Shown here in pieces: positions 15,802-23,003 of a stretch of DNA of 47,854 nt; the first letter of the stretch is position 1; every line of letters starts with the position of its first letter. The notes beneath the pieces are model-generated. The model had not been told where the DNA came from. It saw only the letters and a list, made by a program, of their open reading frames with translations, and searched no databases. The position numbers were made by a program, and so were the translations under genes. The stretch comes from Desulfosporosinus sp. HMP52 (lineage in GTDB: Bacteria > Bacillota > Desulfitobacteriia > Desulfitobacteriales > Desulfitobacteriaceae). Where the stretch lies: the NCBI RefSeq assembly GCF_000765145.1, contig NZ_JMGA01000061.1:1-47854 (forward strand), written 5' to 3'.

Positions 15802-16434
15802 ATGAGTGATTTTAGCAGTTTGGCTGAACTGGTGATTAACGGGAATTATAACGGTGCGAAGGATTTTACCCAAAAATTGATTGATAGTGGAGCTGACCCT
15901 ATTGAGATTATCAATCAGGGATTAATGGCTGGTATGGATGTGGTTGGAGTTCGTTTCAAAGCCGGGGATATGTTTGTCCCAGAGGTAATGATGTCCGCTA
16001 AGGCTATGAGTACGGGGATTGAGCTTTTAAAGCCTTTGATTGCTGATAGTGATATGCCTTCCGCCGGCAAAGTCCTGATTGGCACGGTAAAAGGTGATCT
16101 CCATGATATCGGTAAAAAACTGGTGGTCATGATGTTAGAAAGTGCCGGGTTTGATGTTGTTGATTTAGGTGTAGACATAGATCCTGATGCTTTTGTAAAT
16201 GCTGTTAAGGAGCACTCGCCTCAAGTGATTGGTTTATCCGCACTTTTAACCACCACCATGTTATCTATGAAAGATACCATTGAGGCCCTAAAGGAAGAGG
16301 GACTTCGGGATCAGGTAAAGGTTATTATTGGTGGAGCCCCTATTTCCCAAAGTTTCGCAGACGAGATCGGTGCCGACGGCTATGCTTCAGATGCCGGGAC
16401 AGCTACTGAACTGTGCCGCAATTTGATTGCTTAG
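15802..16434 (+). CDS. MtgC/MttC-type corrinoid methyl-carrier protein
   Basis: Carries the methyl group on a cob(I)alamin-type cofactor between the MttB enzymes and a second methyltransferase. At 210 residues it has the usual two domains: a helical cap (about 1-88) and a B12-binding Rossmann domain (about 89-210). The cofactor's lower-ligand motif is D99-x-H101-x-x-G104 in VKGDLHDIGKK, followed by SALLTTT (147-152 region) and IIGGAPIS (175-182), all standard. AAGGAGG lies 7-8 bases before ATG. The 200 bases between it and the second MttB gene hold a TATAAT-like box near 15750, so it may be transcribed separately. No MtgA/MtrH-type partner is in the window. Confidence 0.95.
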   Translation: MSDFSSLAELVINGNYNGAKDFTQKLIDSGADPIEIINQGLMAGMDVVGVRFKAGDMFVPEVMMSAKAMSTGIELLKPLIADSDMPSAGKVLIGTVKGDLHDIGKKLVVMMLESAGFDVVDLGVDIDPDAFVNAVKEHSPQVIGLSALLTTTMLSMKDTIEALKEEGLRDQVKVIIGGAPISQSFADEIGADGYASDAGTATELCRNLIA

Positions 16435-16452
16435 AATAGGTTCGAGTTCTCC

Positions 16453-16520
16453 ATGCAATGAATTCACTCCTGTGGATTGAAGCCGCCTGTCTTAAGGGTC
16501 TATTATTCTTAGGAATGTTT
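16453..16520. repeat. Dispersed repeat family 1, copy B
   Basis: Matches positions 1-70 with a few differences. It begins 18 bases after the corrinoid-protein stop codon. Further on, 16565-16596 holds a separate inverted repeat (AGGTACAG ... GTCC/GGAC ... CTGTACCT) without a long T run. Whether that belongs to the repeat is not clear, as the matching part of copy A would lie within the HlyD gene and is not seen there. Confidence 0.6.
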
Positions 16521-16686
16521 TAGAGCTTTTTTCAGGTAGAGTAGACATAATAGTTATTGAGATAAGGTACAGCGGTCCTCAGGGACAACTGTACCTATTT
16601 CTGAAATATGAGCCATGTAGACTTTTCAGTTTGGTAACCTAATATTGTTAGACCAAGTGTCTAAAATTTAGTGAGGAGTGATCTGG

Positions 16687-18711
16687 ATGATTAGTAACTA
16701 TGACATCTCCCAAGCCATGACTATCAAATTAGATCCTGAATTACCGGCAAAGCAGGAATTTGTGGAGGGAATAAGAAGGGCTCCGGATCGAGGTTTTAGC
16801 TTAACTCCAAGTCAGACAAAAATCGCTCTCAAAAATGCCTTGCGTTATGTTCCGGAAGAATTGCATGAAGAGTTGGCACCTGAGTTTTTAGAGGAACTGC
16901 GAACAAGGGGCAGAGTCTATGCTTATCGCTACCGTCCCGCCGGAAAACTCTCGGGAAAGCCGATTGGTGAGTACAAAGGAAACTGTATTGAGGGCAAAGC
17001 ATTCCAAGTTATGATTGATAATAACTTGGATTTTGAGGTTGCCCTTTACCCTTATGAGCTGGTTACTTATGGCGAGACAGGAAGTGTCTGCCAAAACTGG
17101 CTGCAATATCTTTTGATTAAAAAATATCTCGAGGTCATGACGGATCAGCAAACTCTGGTCATGGAATCCGGACACCCCGTGGGATTATTTCCTTCTCGAC
17201 CGGAGGCACCGAGAGTGATTATTACCAACGCGCTGATGGTAGGGATGTTCGACAATCAGAAGGACTGGGAAATTGCGGAACAAATGGGCGTCGCTAATTA
17301 TGGCCAAATGACGGCGGGTGGCTGGATGTATATCGGGCCTCAGGGGATTGTTCATGGAACCTTTAATACGCTGCTTAATGCCGGACGGATGAAGTTAGGG
17401 ATTCCCCATGATGGAGATCTCAGAGGATGTTTGTTCCTCACCTCCGGTCTGGGGGGAATGAGCGGGGCTCAAGGAAAATCCGTAGAGATTGCCCGTGGTG
17501 TGGGGATTATTGCCGAGGTGGATGAATCGAGAATTAAGACTCGTCATGAGCAGGGATGGGTCAGCAGAGTGTCTGCAGATTTAGAGGAAGTCTTTAGAAT
17601 CGCCGCAGAGTATGTGGAGAAGAAAGAACCTATGTCCATTGCTTATCAGGGCAATGTGGTGGATTTATTAGAGTATGCTGTTGAACACCAGATTAAGGTG
17701 GATTTGCTCAGTGATCAGACCTCTTGTCATGTGGCTTATGAGGGTGGGTATTGCCCCCAAGGGATCAGCTTTGAGGAGCGGACGAAATTACTGGCTACCA
17801 ATCGGGCAGAGTTTAAAAAGCTTGTCGATCAGAGCTTAGTGCGTCAGTTTGAATTGATTAAAACCTTAGTTGCCCGAGGTACCTATTTCTTTGATTATGG
17901 TAATTCCTTTATGAAGGCAGTTTATGATGCCGGAGCTACTGAGATTTCTAAAAATGGTGTGGATGAGAAGGATGGCTTTATTTTCCCCTCGTATGTAGAG
18001 GATATTATGGGGCCGGAGCTGTTTGATTATGGGTATGGGCCTTTCAGATGGGTGTGTTTAAGTGGGAAAAAGGAAGATTTGCGAAAGACGGATGAAGCGG
18101 CCATGGCTTGCATTGATCCAAATCGCAGGGGACAAGATCGGGACAACTATATTTGGATTAAGGATGCGGAGAAGAACAAGCTGGTTGTGGGGACACAAGC
18201 TCGAATTCTCTACCAGGATGCGGAAGGTCGGATTAGAATTGCGCTTAAATTCAATGAGATGATTCGCCAAGGTGAGATTGGGCCGGTGATGCTTGGCAGA
18301 GATCACCATGATGTGAGTGGGACGGATTCTCCATTTAGAGAGACAGCGAATATTAAAGATGGAAGTAACGTTATGGCGGATATGGCGGTGCAGAGTTTTG
18401 CCGGGGATGCTGCCCGGGGGATGAGTATGGTCTCACTTCATAATGGAGGGGGCGTAGGCATTGGTAAGGCTATCAATGGCGGGTTTGGTTTAGTGCTTGA
18501 CGGAAGTGAACGCGTGGATAACGTCATAAAATCCGCCCTGTTATGGGATGTGGTCGGTGGAGTGGCGAGACGAGCTTGGGCGCGAAATCAGAATTCAATT
18601 GAAACCGGCATCGAGTTCAATGAGCGGTATAAAGGAAAGGGACATATTACTATGCCGTTTATTCCCAAGGATGAGTTGATTGATCGGTTAGTGGATGGTT
18701 TTATAGATTAG
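16687..18711 (+). CDS. hutU: Long-form urocanate hydratase (urocanase family), substrate possibly altered
   Basis: Urocanases add water to urocanate with a tightly bound NAD+, giving imidazolonepropionate. The start is ATG at 16687, since the GTG at 16678 directly abuts the GAGGAG ribosome binding site. The protein is 674 residues, about 120 longer than the P. putida/B. subtilis type (about 550) but similar to long forms in other anaerobes. Landmarks: FLTSGLGGMSGAQGKS (NAD region), FDYGNSF, GPFRWVCLSG and VSLHNGGGVGIGKAINGG. In P. putida HutU the catalytic Cys410 lies four residues before the GPFRW motif; here that position is Asp447 in LFDYGYGPFRW. If my alignment is right, catalysis or substrate differs, for example thiourocanate or a methylated urocanate. 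HutI two genes on supports a histidine-type route. No hutH is seen. Confidence 0.88.
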   Translation: MISNYDISQAMTIKLDPELPAKQEFVEGIRRAPDRGFSLTPSQTKIALKNALRYVPEELHEELAPEFLEELRTRGRVYAYRYRPAGKLSGKPIGEYKGNCIEGKAFQVMIDNNLDFEVALYPYELVTYGETGSVCQNWLQYLLIKKYLEVMTDQQTLVMESGHPVGLFPSRPEAPRVIITNALMVGMFDNQKDWEIAEQMGVANYGQMTAGGWMYIGPQGIVHGTFNTLLNAGRMKLGIPHDGDLRGCLFLTSGLGGMSGAQGKSVEIARGVGIIAEVDESRIKTRHEQGWVSRVSADLEEVFRIAAEYVEKKEPMSIAYQGNVVDLLEYAVEHQIKVDLLSDQTSCHVAYEGGYCPQGISFEERTKLLATNRAEFKKLVDQSLVRQFELIKTLVARGTYFFDYGNSFMKAVYDAGATEISKNGVDEKDGFIFPSYVEDIMGPELFDYGYGPFRWVCLSGKKEDLRKTDEAAMACIDPNRRGQDRDNYIWIKDAEKNKLVVGTQARILYQDAEGRIRIALKFNEMIRQGEIGPVMLGRDHHDVSGTDSPFRETANIKDGSNVMADMAVQSFAGDAARGMSMVSLHNGGGVGIGKAINGGFGLVLDGSERVDNVIKSALLWDVVGGVARRAWARNQNSIETGIEFNERYKGKGHITMPFIPKDELIDRLVDGFID

Positions 18712-18752
18712 AATCTCATGCGAGCTACGCAGCACGATTGGGAGGATTAGAG

Positions 18753-19469
18753 ATGGAATTTATTAAGTGGGATAATTTGCAATTGGATAGTTCGGAAATT
18801 TATCGGCGGATTGGTATGCCGGATGCCGATTCGAAGCGAAGTCAGAATTTTAAGCCGACCATTGAGGAGATGCGGCTTAAAGCCTTGGGTCTGGTTGATG
18901 CCCGGTGTATCTATGCTTATGTACCTGTGGAGGTTTCCGGACCGGAGGAAATTTTGATGGCCAATAAGTACGCCATTAAAGCTGCTACTTCGTTTTTTGA
19001 GGGCGCTGATCAGGTGTTATTGGCGGTTCAAACTATTGGCTATCGCCTGGAAGAAGAATCTGCCCGTTTATTTGAACAGGGAGAGATGCTTGAGGGTATG
19101 GTTTTAGACGGCTGTGGAACCGTAGCTCTGGATGAAGCCTTGGAATTGTTAAGAGGTATGGTGGTTAAGGAAGTCTCAGATCGAGGGTTACAGACCGGTC
19201 ATAACCTGTGCCCCGGTGGTTATCAGATTCCCTTAGAGGCTCAGAAAATCTTATTTACCCTTTTAGATGGAGGGGAACTGGGCATAACCTTAAGTGAAAC
19301 CTTGTTAATGTCTCCGGTAAAATCTCATACCCTTGTTATCCCGGTTGGAGAAAAGCTTAAGAAGCCAAACCTGTCTTGTGCGATAACTTGTGAGATGTGT
19401 GTGGAACAACAAAACTGTGCTCACAGTCGTTTGAAGTTTGGTAAGTCCAAGGAAAGAAGGGAAAACTAA
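18753..19469 (+). CDS. Stand-alone MetH activation-domain-like protein with C-terminal cysteine cluster
   Basis: Resembles the S-adenosylmethionine-binding activation domain of cobalamin-dependent methionine synthase, which re-methylates oxidised cobalamin. The segment GHNLCPGGYQIPLEAQK (149-165) parallels the RxSPGYPACPD-type motif, and LGITLSETLLMSPVKSHT (176-193) parallels the MetH GITLTES..MxPxxSVSG region. It ends in cysteines at 209, 213, 216 and 222, a spacing that could bind an iron-sulfur cluster. No methionine synthase is in the window. Its place between hutU and hutI, after a corrinoid methyltransferase set, suggests a role in activating or methylating that corrinoid protein. The start is ATG at 18753, with GGGAGG at 18740-18745. 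The TTG start at 18738 is less likely. Confidence 0.8.
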   Translation: MEFIKWDNLQLDSSEIYRRIGMPDADSKRSQNFKPTIEEMRLKALGLVDARCIYAYVPVEVSGPEEILMANKYAIKAATSFFEGADQVLLAVQTIGYRLEEESARLFEQGEMLEGMVLDGCGTVALDEALELLRGMVVKEVSDRGLQTGHNLCPGGYQIPLEAQKILFTLLDGGELGITLSETLLMSPVKSHTLVIPVGEKLKKPNLSCAITCEMCVEQQNCAHSRLKFGKSKERREN

Positions 19470-19592
19470 AGGTTAGGGATAGACAAAAAGGTGCCTGGCG
19501 TTATTGCAGTTTCTTATTAAAAGAACAGGGAAGCGCGAGAATCTGATTAAAGCTTCTAGTGCTTCCCAAATGACTTTAAGGGAGATGATCCT

Positions 19593-20867
19593 ATGCATTA
19601 TGCGGATCTGTTGATCCATTCTGCTCAAATGATGGTGACAATGAAGGGGTTTTCTGACAATCCTGCCTGTGGGGAAGAGATGTCTGAGGTTGGTATAGTA
19701 GAAGATGGCGCTGTTGCTATCCGAGAGGGAATGATTGTCGCTGTTGGGACAACGGCAGAAATTCGAGCTGCTGGATGGTCAGGGCCTGACACCCAGGAAA
19801 TAAGTGCAAAGGGTAAGGTTGTAACTCCGGGATTTGTCGATCCACATACCCACGTTCTTTATGCAGGTTCCCGGGAGAATGAACTTTCGCTGAAGTTGAA
19901 AGGGGTTCCCTATTTAGAGATTCTTAAACAGGGTGGAGGAATTCTTTCAACCGTTCGCTCAACCAAGCAGGCTTCAGATGAAGAGATAAAGGCTCAAACC
20001 AGGCGGCGGCTTCAGACCATGCTTAGCTTGGGAACAACAACTGCCGAAGTTAAGAGCGGATATGGGTTGATGGTCGAGGATGAGTTGAGAGCTTTACGTC
20101 TTATTCGGGAATTAGACGAAAGTCAGGTTATTGATTTGGTACCAACTTTCATGGGAGCCCATGCAGTACCAACCGGGTATAGTGAACCGGAGTTTACAAG
20201 TTATATTGTGGATGAAATGCTGCCGGTTATTGCTGCTGAAAATCTGGCGGAATTCTGCGATGTTTTTTGTGAACCGGGTGTGTTTAGTCTCGAATCCAGC
20301 GAGCGGATTTTACTGAAAGCCCAACAACTAAATCTAAAGTTAAAAATGCATGCGGATGAATTAGCCTCTGCGGGGGGTGCGGAGTTAGCTGCCAGACTGG
20401 GAGTTGTCAGTGCAGATCATTTGCTGCAAGCTTCAGATAAGGGAATTGAAGCCCTGGCCAGACAGGGGGTAATTGCTGTGTTGCTGCCGGCAACTTCCTT
20501 TAATCTTGCTAAGAACTCCTATGCCAGAGCCAGAGATATGATTCGTGCCCGTGTTCCAGTAGCCCTGGCAACAGATTCGAATCCCGGATCATCTCCGACG
20601 GAATCCATGCCTCTTGTTTTAACCATTGCCTGCCTTTACCTTAGGCTTACTCCGGAAGAAGCCTTAGCCGGAGCTACAATCAATGCCGCTCATGCAATAG
20701 GCAGAGCAAAGCAGGTAGGCAGCTTAGAGGTTGGAAAACAAGGGGATGTGCTTATTCTTGATATTCCCAATCTCAACTATTTGCCCTATCATTTCGGAAA
20801 TAACCCGGTGGAAACTGTTATTAAAAAGGGAAAGGCTGTCTGGGGCCTAGGCAACCACATTAACTGA
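19593..20867 (+). CDS. hutI: Imidazolonepropionase
   Basis: Amidohydrolase that opens the ring of 4-imidazolone-5-propionate to N-formiminoglutamate, the third step of histidine breakdown. At 424 residues it is full length. Metal ligands are visible: H85-x-H87 in VDPHTHVLYAG, a downstream His in KMHADELASAGG, His in SADHLL and the Asp of ATDSNPGSSPTES. The Tyr/Arg-type substrate contacts typical of HutI (AGSRENE, GYGLMVEDELR) are present. AAGGGAG precedes ATG. It follows the MetH-activation-like gene by about 120 bases. The enzyme that would take formiminoglutamate further (HutG, HutF or FTCD type) is absent. Confidence 0.95.
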   Translation: MHYADLLIHSAQMMVTMKGFSDNPACGEEMSEVGIVEDGAVAIREGMIVAVGTTAEIRAAGWSGPDTQEISAKGKVVTPGFVDPHTHVLYAGSRENELSLKLKGVPYLEILKQGGGILSTVRSTKQASDEEIKAQTRRRLQTMLSLGTTTAEVKSGYGLMVEDELRALRLIRELDESQVIDLVPTFMGAHAVPTGYSEPEFTSYIVDEMLPVIAAENLAEFCDVFCEPGVFSLESSERILLKAQQLNLKLKMHADELASAGGAELAARLGVVSADHLLQASDKGIEALARQGVIAVLLPATSFNLAKNSYARARDMIRARVPVALATDSNPGSSPTESMPLVLTIACLYLRLTPEEALAGATINAAHAIGRAKQVGSLEVGKQGDVLILDIPNLNYLPYHFGNNPVETVIKKGKAVWGLGNHIN

Positions 20868-21020
20868 AATTTCGTTAATAATTGTGATATAAATGGAAGA
20901 AAATTCCTATTAAAATTGTCAAATTAGTCCCTTTAGTAACGCGGAAACAATTTTGAAGGAGATTTTTTGATCATTTACAAGTATTTACCATATTCCGACA
21001 AAACATTATCTTATATATTG

Positions 21021-21049
21021 TTGATGTTGACAGTAAAATATATTAGAAT
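21021..21049 (+). promoter_or_regulatory. Probable promoter of the Spo0E-like gene
   Basis: TTGATG (21021-21026) and TAGAAT (21044-21049) are spaced by 17 bases and lie about 40 bases before the GTG start of the small gene. A TTCCGACAAAA stretch further upstream (about 20994) is one mismatch from a Spo0A box, which is suggestive only. Confidence 0.4.
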
Positions 21050-21089
21050 GTTCCAGGATTCCATTATTTGTTGAAATGAGGATTGGCAA

Positions 21090-21269
21090 GTGAATGATTT
21101 GATTGATAAACAAATTGAAGAATTAAGATTACAAATGCACGAAGTTGCCTCAGACAAAAAGCTTACTGACCAGAGGGTAGTCAGTATAAGCTGCAAATTA
21201 GATCTTTTAATTAATGAATTTTATTTGAGAGATAGATTAAGGGCAAACTCGCAATACAAAACATCTTAA
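21090..21269 (+). CDS. Spo0E-like aspartyl-phosphate phosphatase
   Basis: A 59-residue protein. Spo0E-type proteins dephosphorylate Spo0A~P and delay sporulation. It reads as two helices: an N-terminal helix (LIDKQIEELRLQMHEVAS) and a second helix carrying ISCKLDLLINEFY, which matches the family signature S-x-x-L-D-x-L-I-x-x-Y/F. The start is GTG at 21090, with GAGGA at 21078-21082. The ATG at 21094 in another frame stops at once. It is a single gene between hutI and the cysteine desulfidase gene, with its own promoter and terminator, and so is probably unrelated to the pathway around it. It supports an endospore-forming host. Confidence 0.85.
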   Translation: MNDLIDKQIEELRLQMHEVASDKKLTDQRVVSISCKLDLLINEFYLRDRLRANSQYKTS

Positions 21270-21321
21270 GTTATATCTTCAATGTGTCAATCAATCTGCT
21301 CAATTTTGTACATACTGATCA

Positions 21322-21368
21322 GGCTGTTCTCGGCTCCATCTATAGGATAACCGAGAGCGGCCTTTTTT
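21322..21368 (+). terminator. Terminator after the Spo0E-like gene
   Basis: GGCTGTTCTCGG and CCGAGAGCGGCC pair with two interruptions and TTTTTT follows. A 72-codon frame at 21284-21502 runs through it and is therefore not accepted as a gene. Confidence 0.75.
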
Positions 21369-21503
21369 GCCCTTTAAGATGTGAGTTGTTTAGTGAAGCC
21401 ATAAGAACTAAAATAGGTTATAATCAATCAATAATTAAAGAAAATAATAGGGATACCTACCTCTTTTTAACCAGATTATTTGAACCAGGGGGAAATAATT
21501 AAA

Positions 21504-22802
21504 ATGAGCTATAAGAAGTTTTTAGAACGGTTAGAGAAAGAGCTTGTTGTAACGCTGGGATGTACCGAACCCATGGCTATTGCCTTTGCAGCTGCTTTAG
21601 CCAAGAAGCACGTAAAAGGAGAACTGATAACCTCATTAAGAGTTTTGGCTAGCACTAATGTCCTCAAAAACGCCATGGCTGTGAGTATTCCGGGTGCTCA
21701 AGGAAGTGGAGTTGATTTAGCAGCTGCGTTAGGTGTGCTGGCGGGGGATTTTACTAAAGGATTAGAAGTGCTGAGCGGCTTAACCTCTCAGGATGTGGAT
21801 AATGCGAAAAGAATGATTGATCAGAAAAAGGTCAAAGTTGAAGTAGCAGAGACCGCTAAAAAGTTGTACATTGAAGTCATTGTTAATACCCCTCAATCCA
21901 CTGCAAAAGTGGTAGTCGCTGATGAACATACTAAAGTTGTTTTTATTGAGGTAGATGGGAAAGTATTAGTAGATGCTTTAGAAAATGAAAGTGGTTCAGA
22001 TGGGACTGAGGAGACCGGTAATAGCGCAGACTCCTTCATGACAATTGATAGTATATGGGAATTTGTCAAGGGAGTTAAGGTCAGCGACCTTTCAATAATT
22101 AATAAGACAATTGAGCTGAATACCAGTGTGGGCTTAGAGGGGTTATCAAAGGCCTATGGCTTAGAAGTAGGAAAAACTATCAAAGAAGGTATTAGCCAAG
22201 GAATGCTTTCCGATGATTTGATAACTAACGCTATGGCTCTTACAGCAGGTGCCTCAGATGCCAGGATGTCAGGGTGTACTATGCCGGTTATGAGCAACTC
22301 GGGAAGCGGCAATCAAGGAATCTCGGCGACTTTACCGGTAGTGGCGGTAGGAGAAAAATCTCAGGCTTCAAGGGAGCAGATCATTCGAGCAGTAACCTTA
22401 AGTAATCTTATTGCAATCTATATTAAGACAAAGATCGGACGGTTATCCGCCTTATGTGGAGCTACAGCCTCTGCCACCGGGGCCAGCTGTGGTATTGCTT
22501 ATCTGCTGGGAGGTGGAAAAGCTGAAGTAATGTCGGCTATTCAGAATATGCAGGGGAATACCACCGGAATGTTCTGTGATGGGGCTAAGGCCGGGTGTGC
22601 TATGAAGTTGTCAACCTGTACCAGTGCCGCAGTTCAATCGGCAATCATGGCCGTCCAGGGTAAAACCATCCAGTCAACGAATGGGATTATTGAGGAAAGT
22701 GCTGAACAAACCCTTGAAAACTTAGGGCGTCTGGCCAATCAAGGGAGCACGGCGGTGGATAGAGTTATTCTGGATATCATGGTGCAAAAGAAGGTTGGTT
22801 AG
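21504..22802 (+). CDS. L-cysteine desulfidase / serine dehydratase-like family protein (UPF0597, CyuA/YhaM type)
   Basis: Family members break down L-cysteine to pyruvate, sulfide and ammonia using an oxygen-sensitive iron-sulfur cluster. The protein is 432 residues from ATG 21504, with AGGGGGAA 9 bases before. The N-terminus has LGCTEPMAIAFAAA, a hallmark of the family, and cysteines recur in SGCTMPVMSNSGSGNQG, ALCGATASATGASCGIAYLLGGG and GMFCDGAKAGCAMKLSTCTSAA. These are cluster ligand candidates. It follows hutI, with the Spo0E gene between them. If the pathway substrate were ergothioneine, a sulfur-handling enzyme here would make sense, but general cysteine use is the simpler reading. A perfect 16-bp-stem terminator follows. 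Confidence 0.87.
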   Translation: MSYKKFLERLEKELVVTLGCTEPMAIAFAAALAKKHVKGELITSLRVLASTNVLKNAMAVSIPGAQGSGVDLAAALGVLAGDFTKGLEVLSGLTSQDVDNAKRMIDQKKVKVEVAETAKKLYIEVIVNTPQSTAKVVVADEHTKVVFIEVDGKVLVDALENESGSDGTEETGNSADSFMTIDSIWEFVKGVKVSDLSIINKTIELNTSVGLEGLSKAYGLEVGKTIKEGISQGMLSDDLITNAMALTAGASDARMSGCTMPVMSNSGSGNQGISATLPVVAVGEKSQASREQIIRAVTLSNLIAIYIKTKIGRLSALCGATASATGASCGIAYLLGGGKAEVMSAIQNMQGNTTGMFCDGAKAGCAMKLSTCTSAAVQSAIMAVQGKTIQSTNGIIEESAEQTLENLGRLANQGSTAVDRVILDIMVQKKVG

Positions 22803-22829
22803 TCGTTTGGGTCGCTGGGGTCAGGCAAA

Positions 22830-22878
22830 GAAGTCCCCTAACTTCGCAGGTAAATGAAGTTAGGGGACTTCTATTTTT
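22830..22878 (+). terminator. Strong terminator after the cysteine desulfidase gene
   Basis: GAAGTCCCCTAACTTC (22830-22845) pairs perfectly with GAAGTTAGGGGACTTC (22856-22871). The loop is 10 bases and TATTTTT follows. Confidence 0.92.
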
Positions 22879-23003
22879 AAACTCTTATAAGAAGCGGAGA
22901 TCTACATTCTTGCCCCAGCCAAACCAGACTCTCTGGGCATTGTGGCCTGGACTGTGATATAATAAGGCGTTCTACAGCTTTTGCTAAGGAGAAGAGGATC
23001 GTT

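Noticed and set aside
16565-16596. Terminator after the corrinoid protein gene
   Set aside because: The AGGTACAG/CTGTACCT stem is not followed by a T run, so function is doubtful.
21284-21502. A 72-codon frame before the cysteine desulfidase gene
   Set aside because: It reads straight through the terminator of the Spo0E-like gene and has no ribosome binding site.
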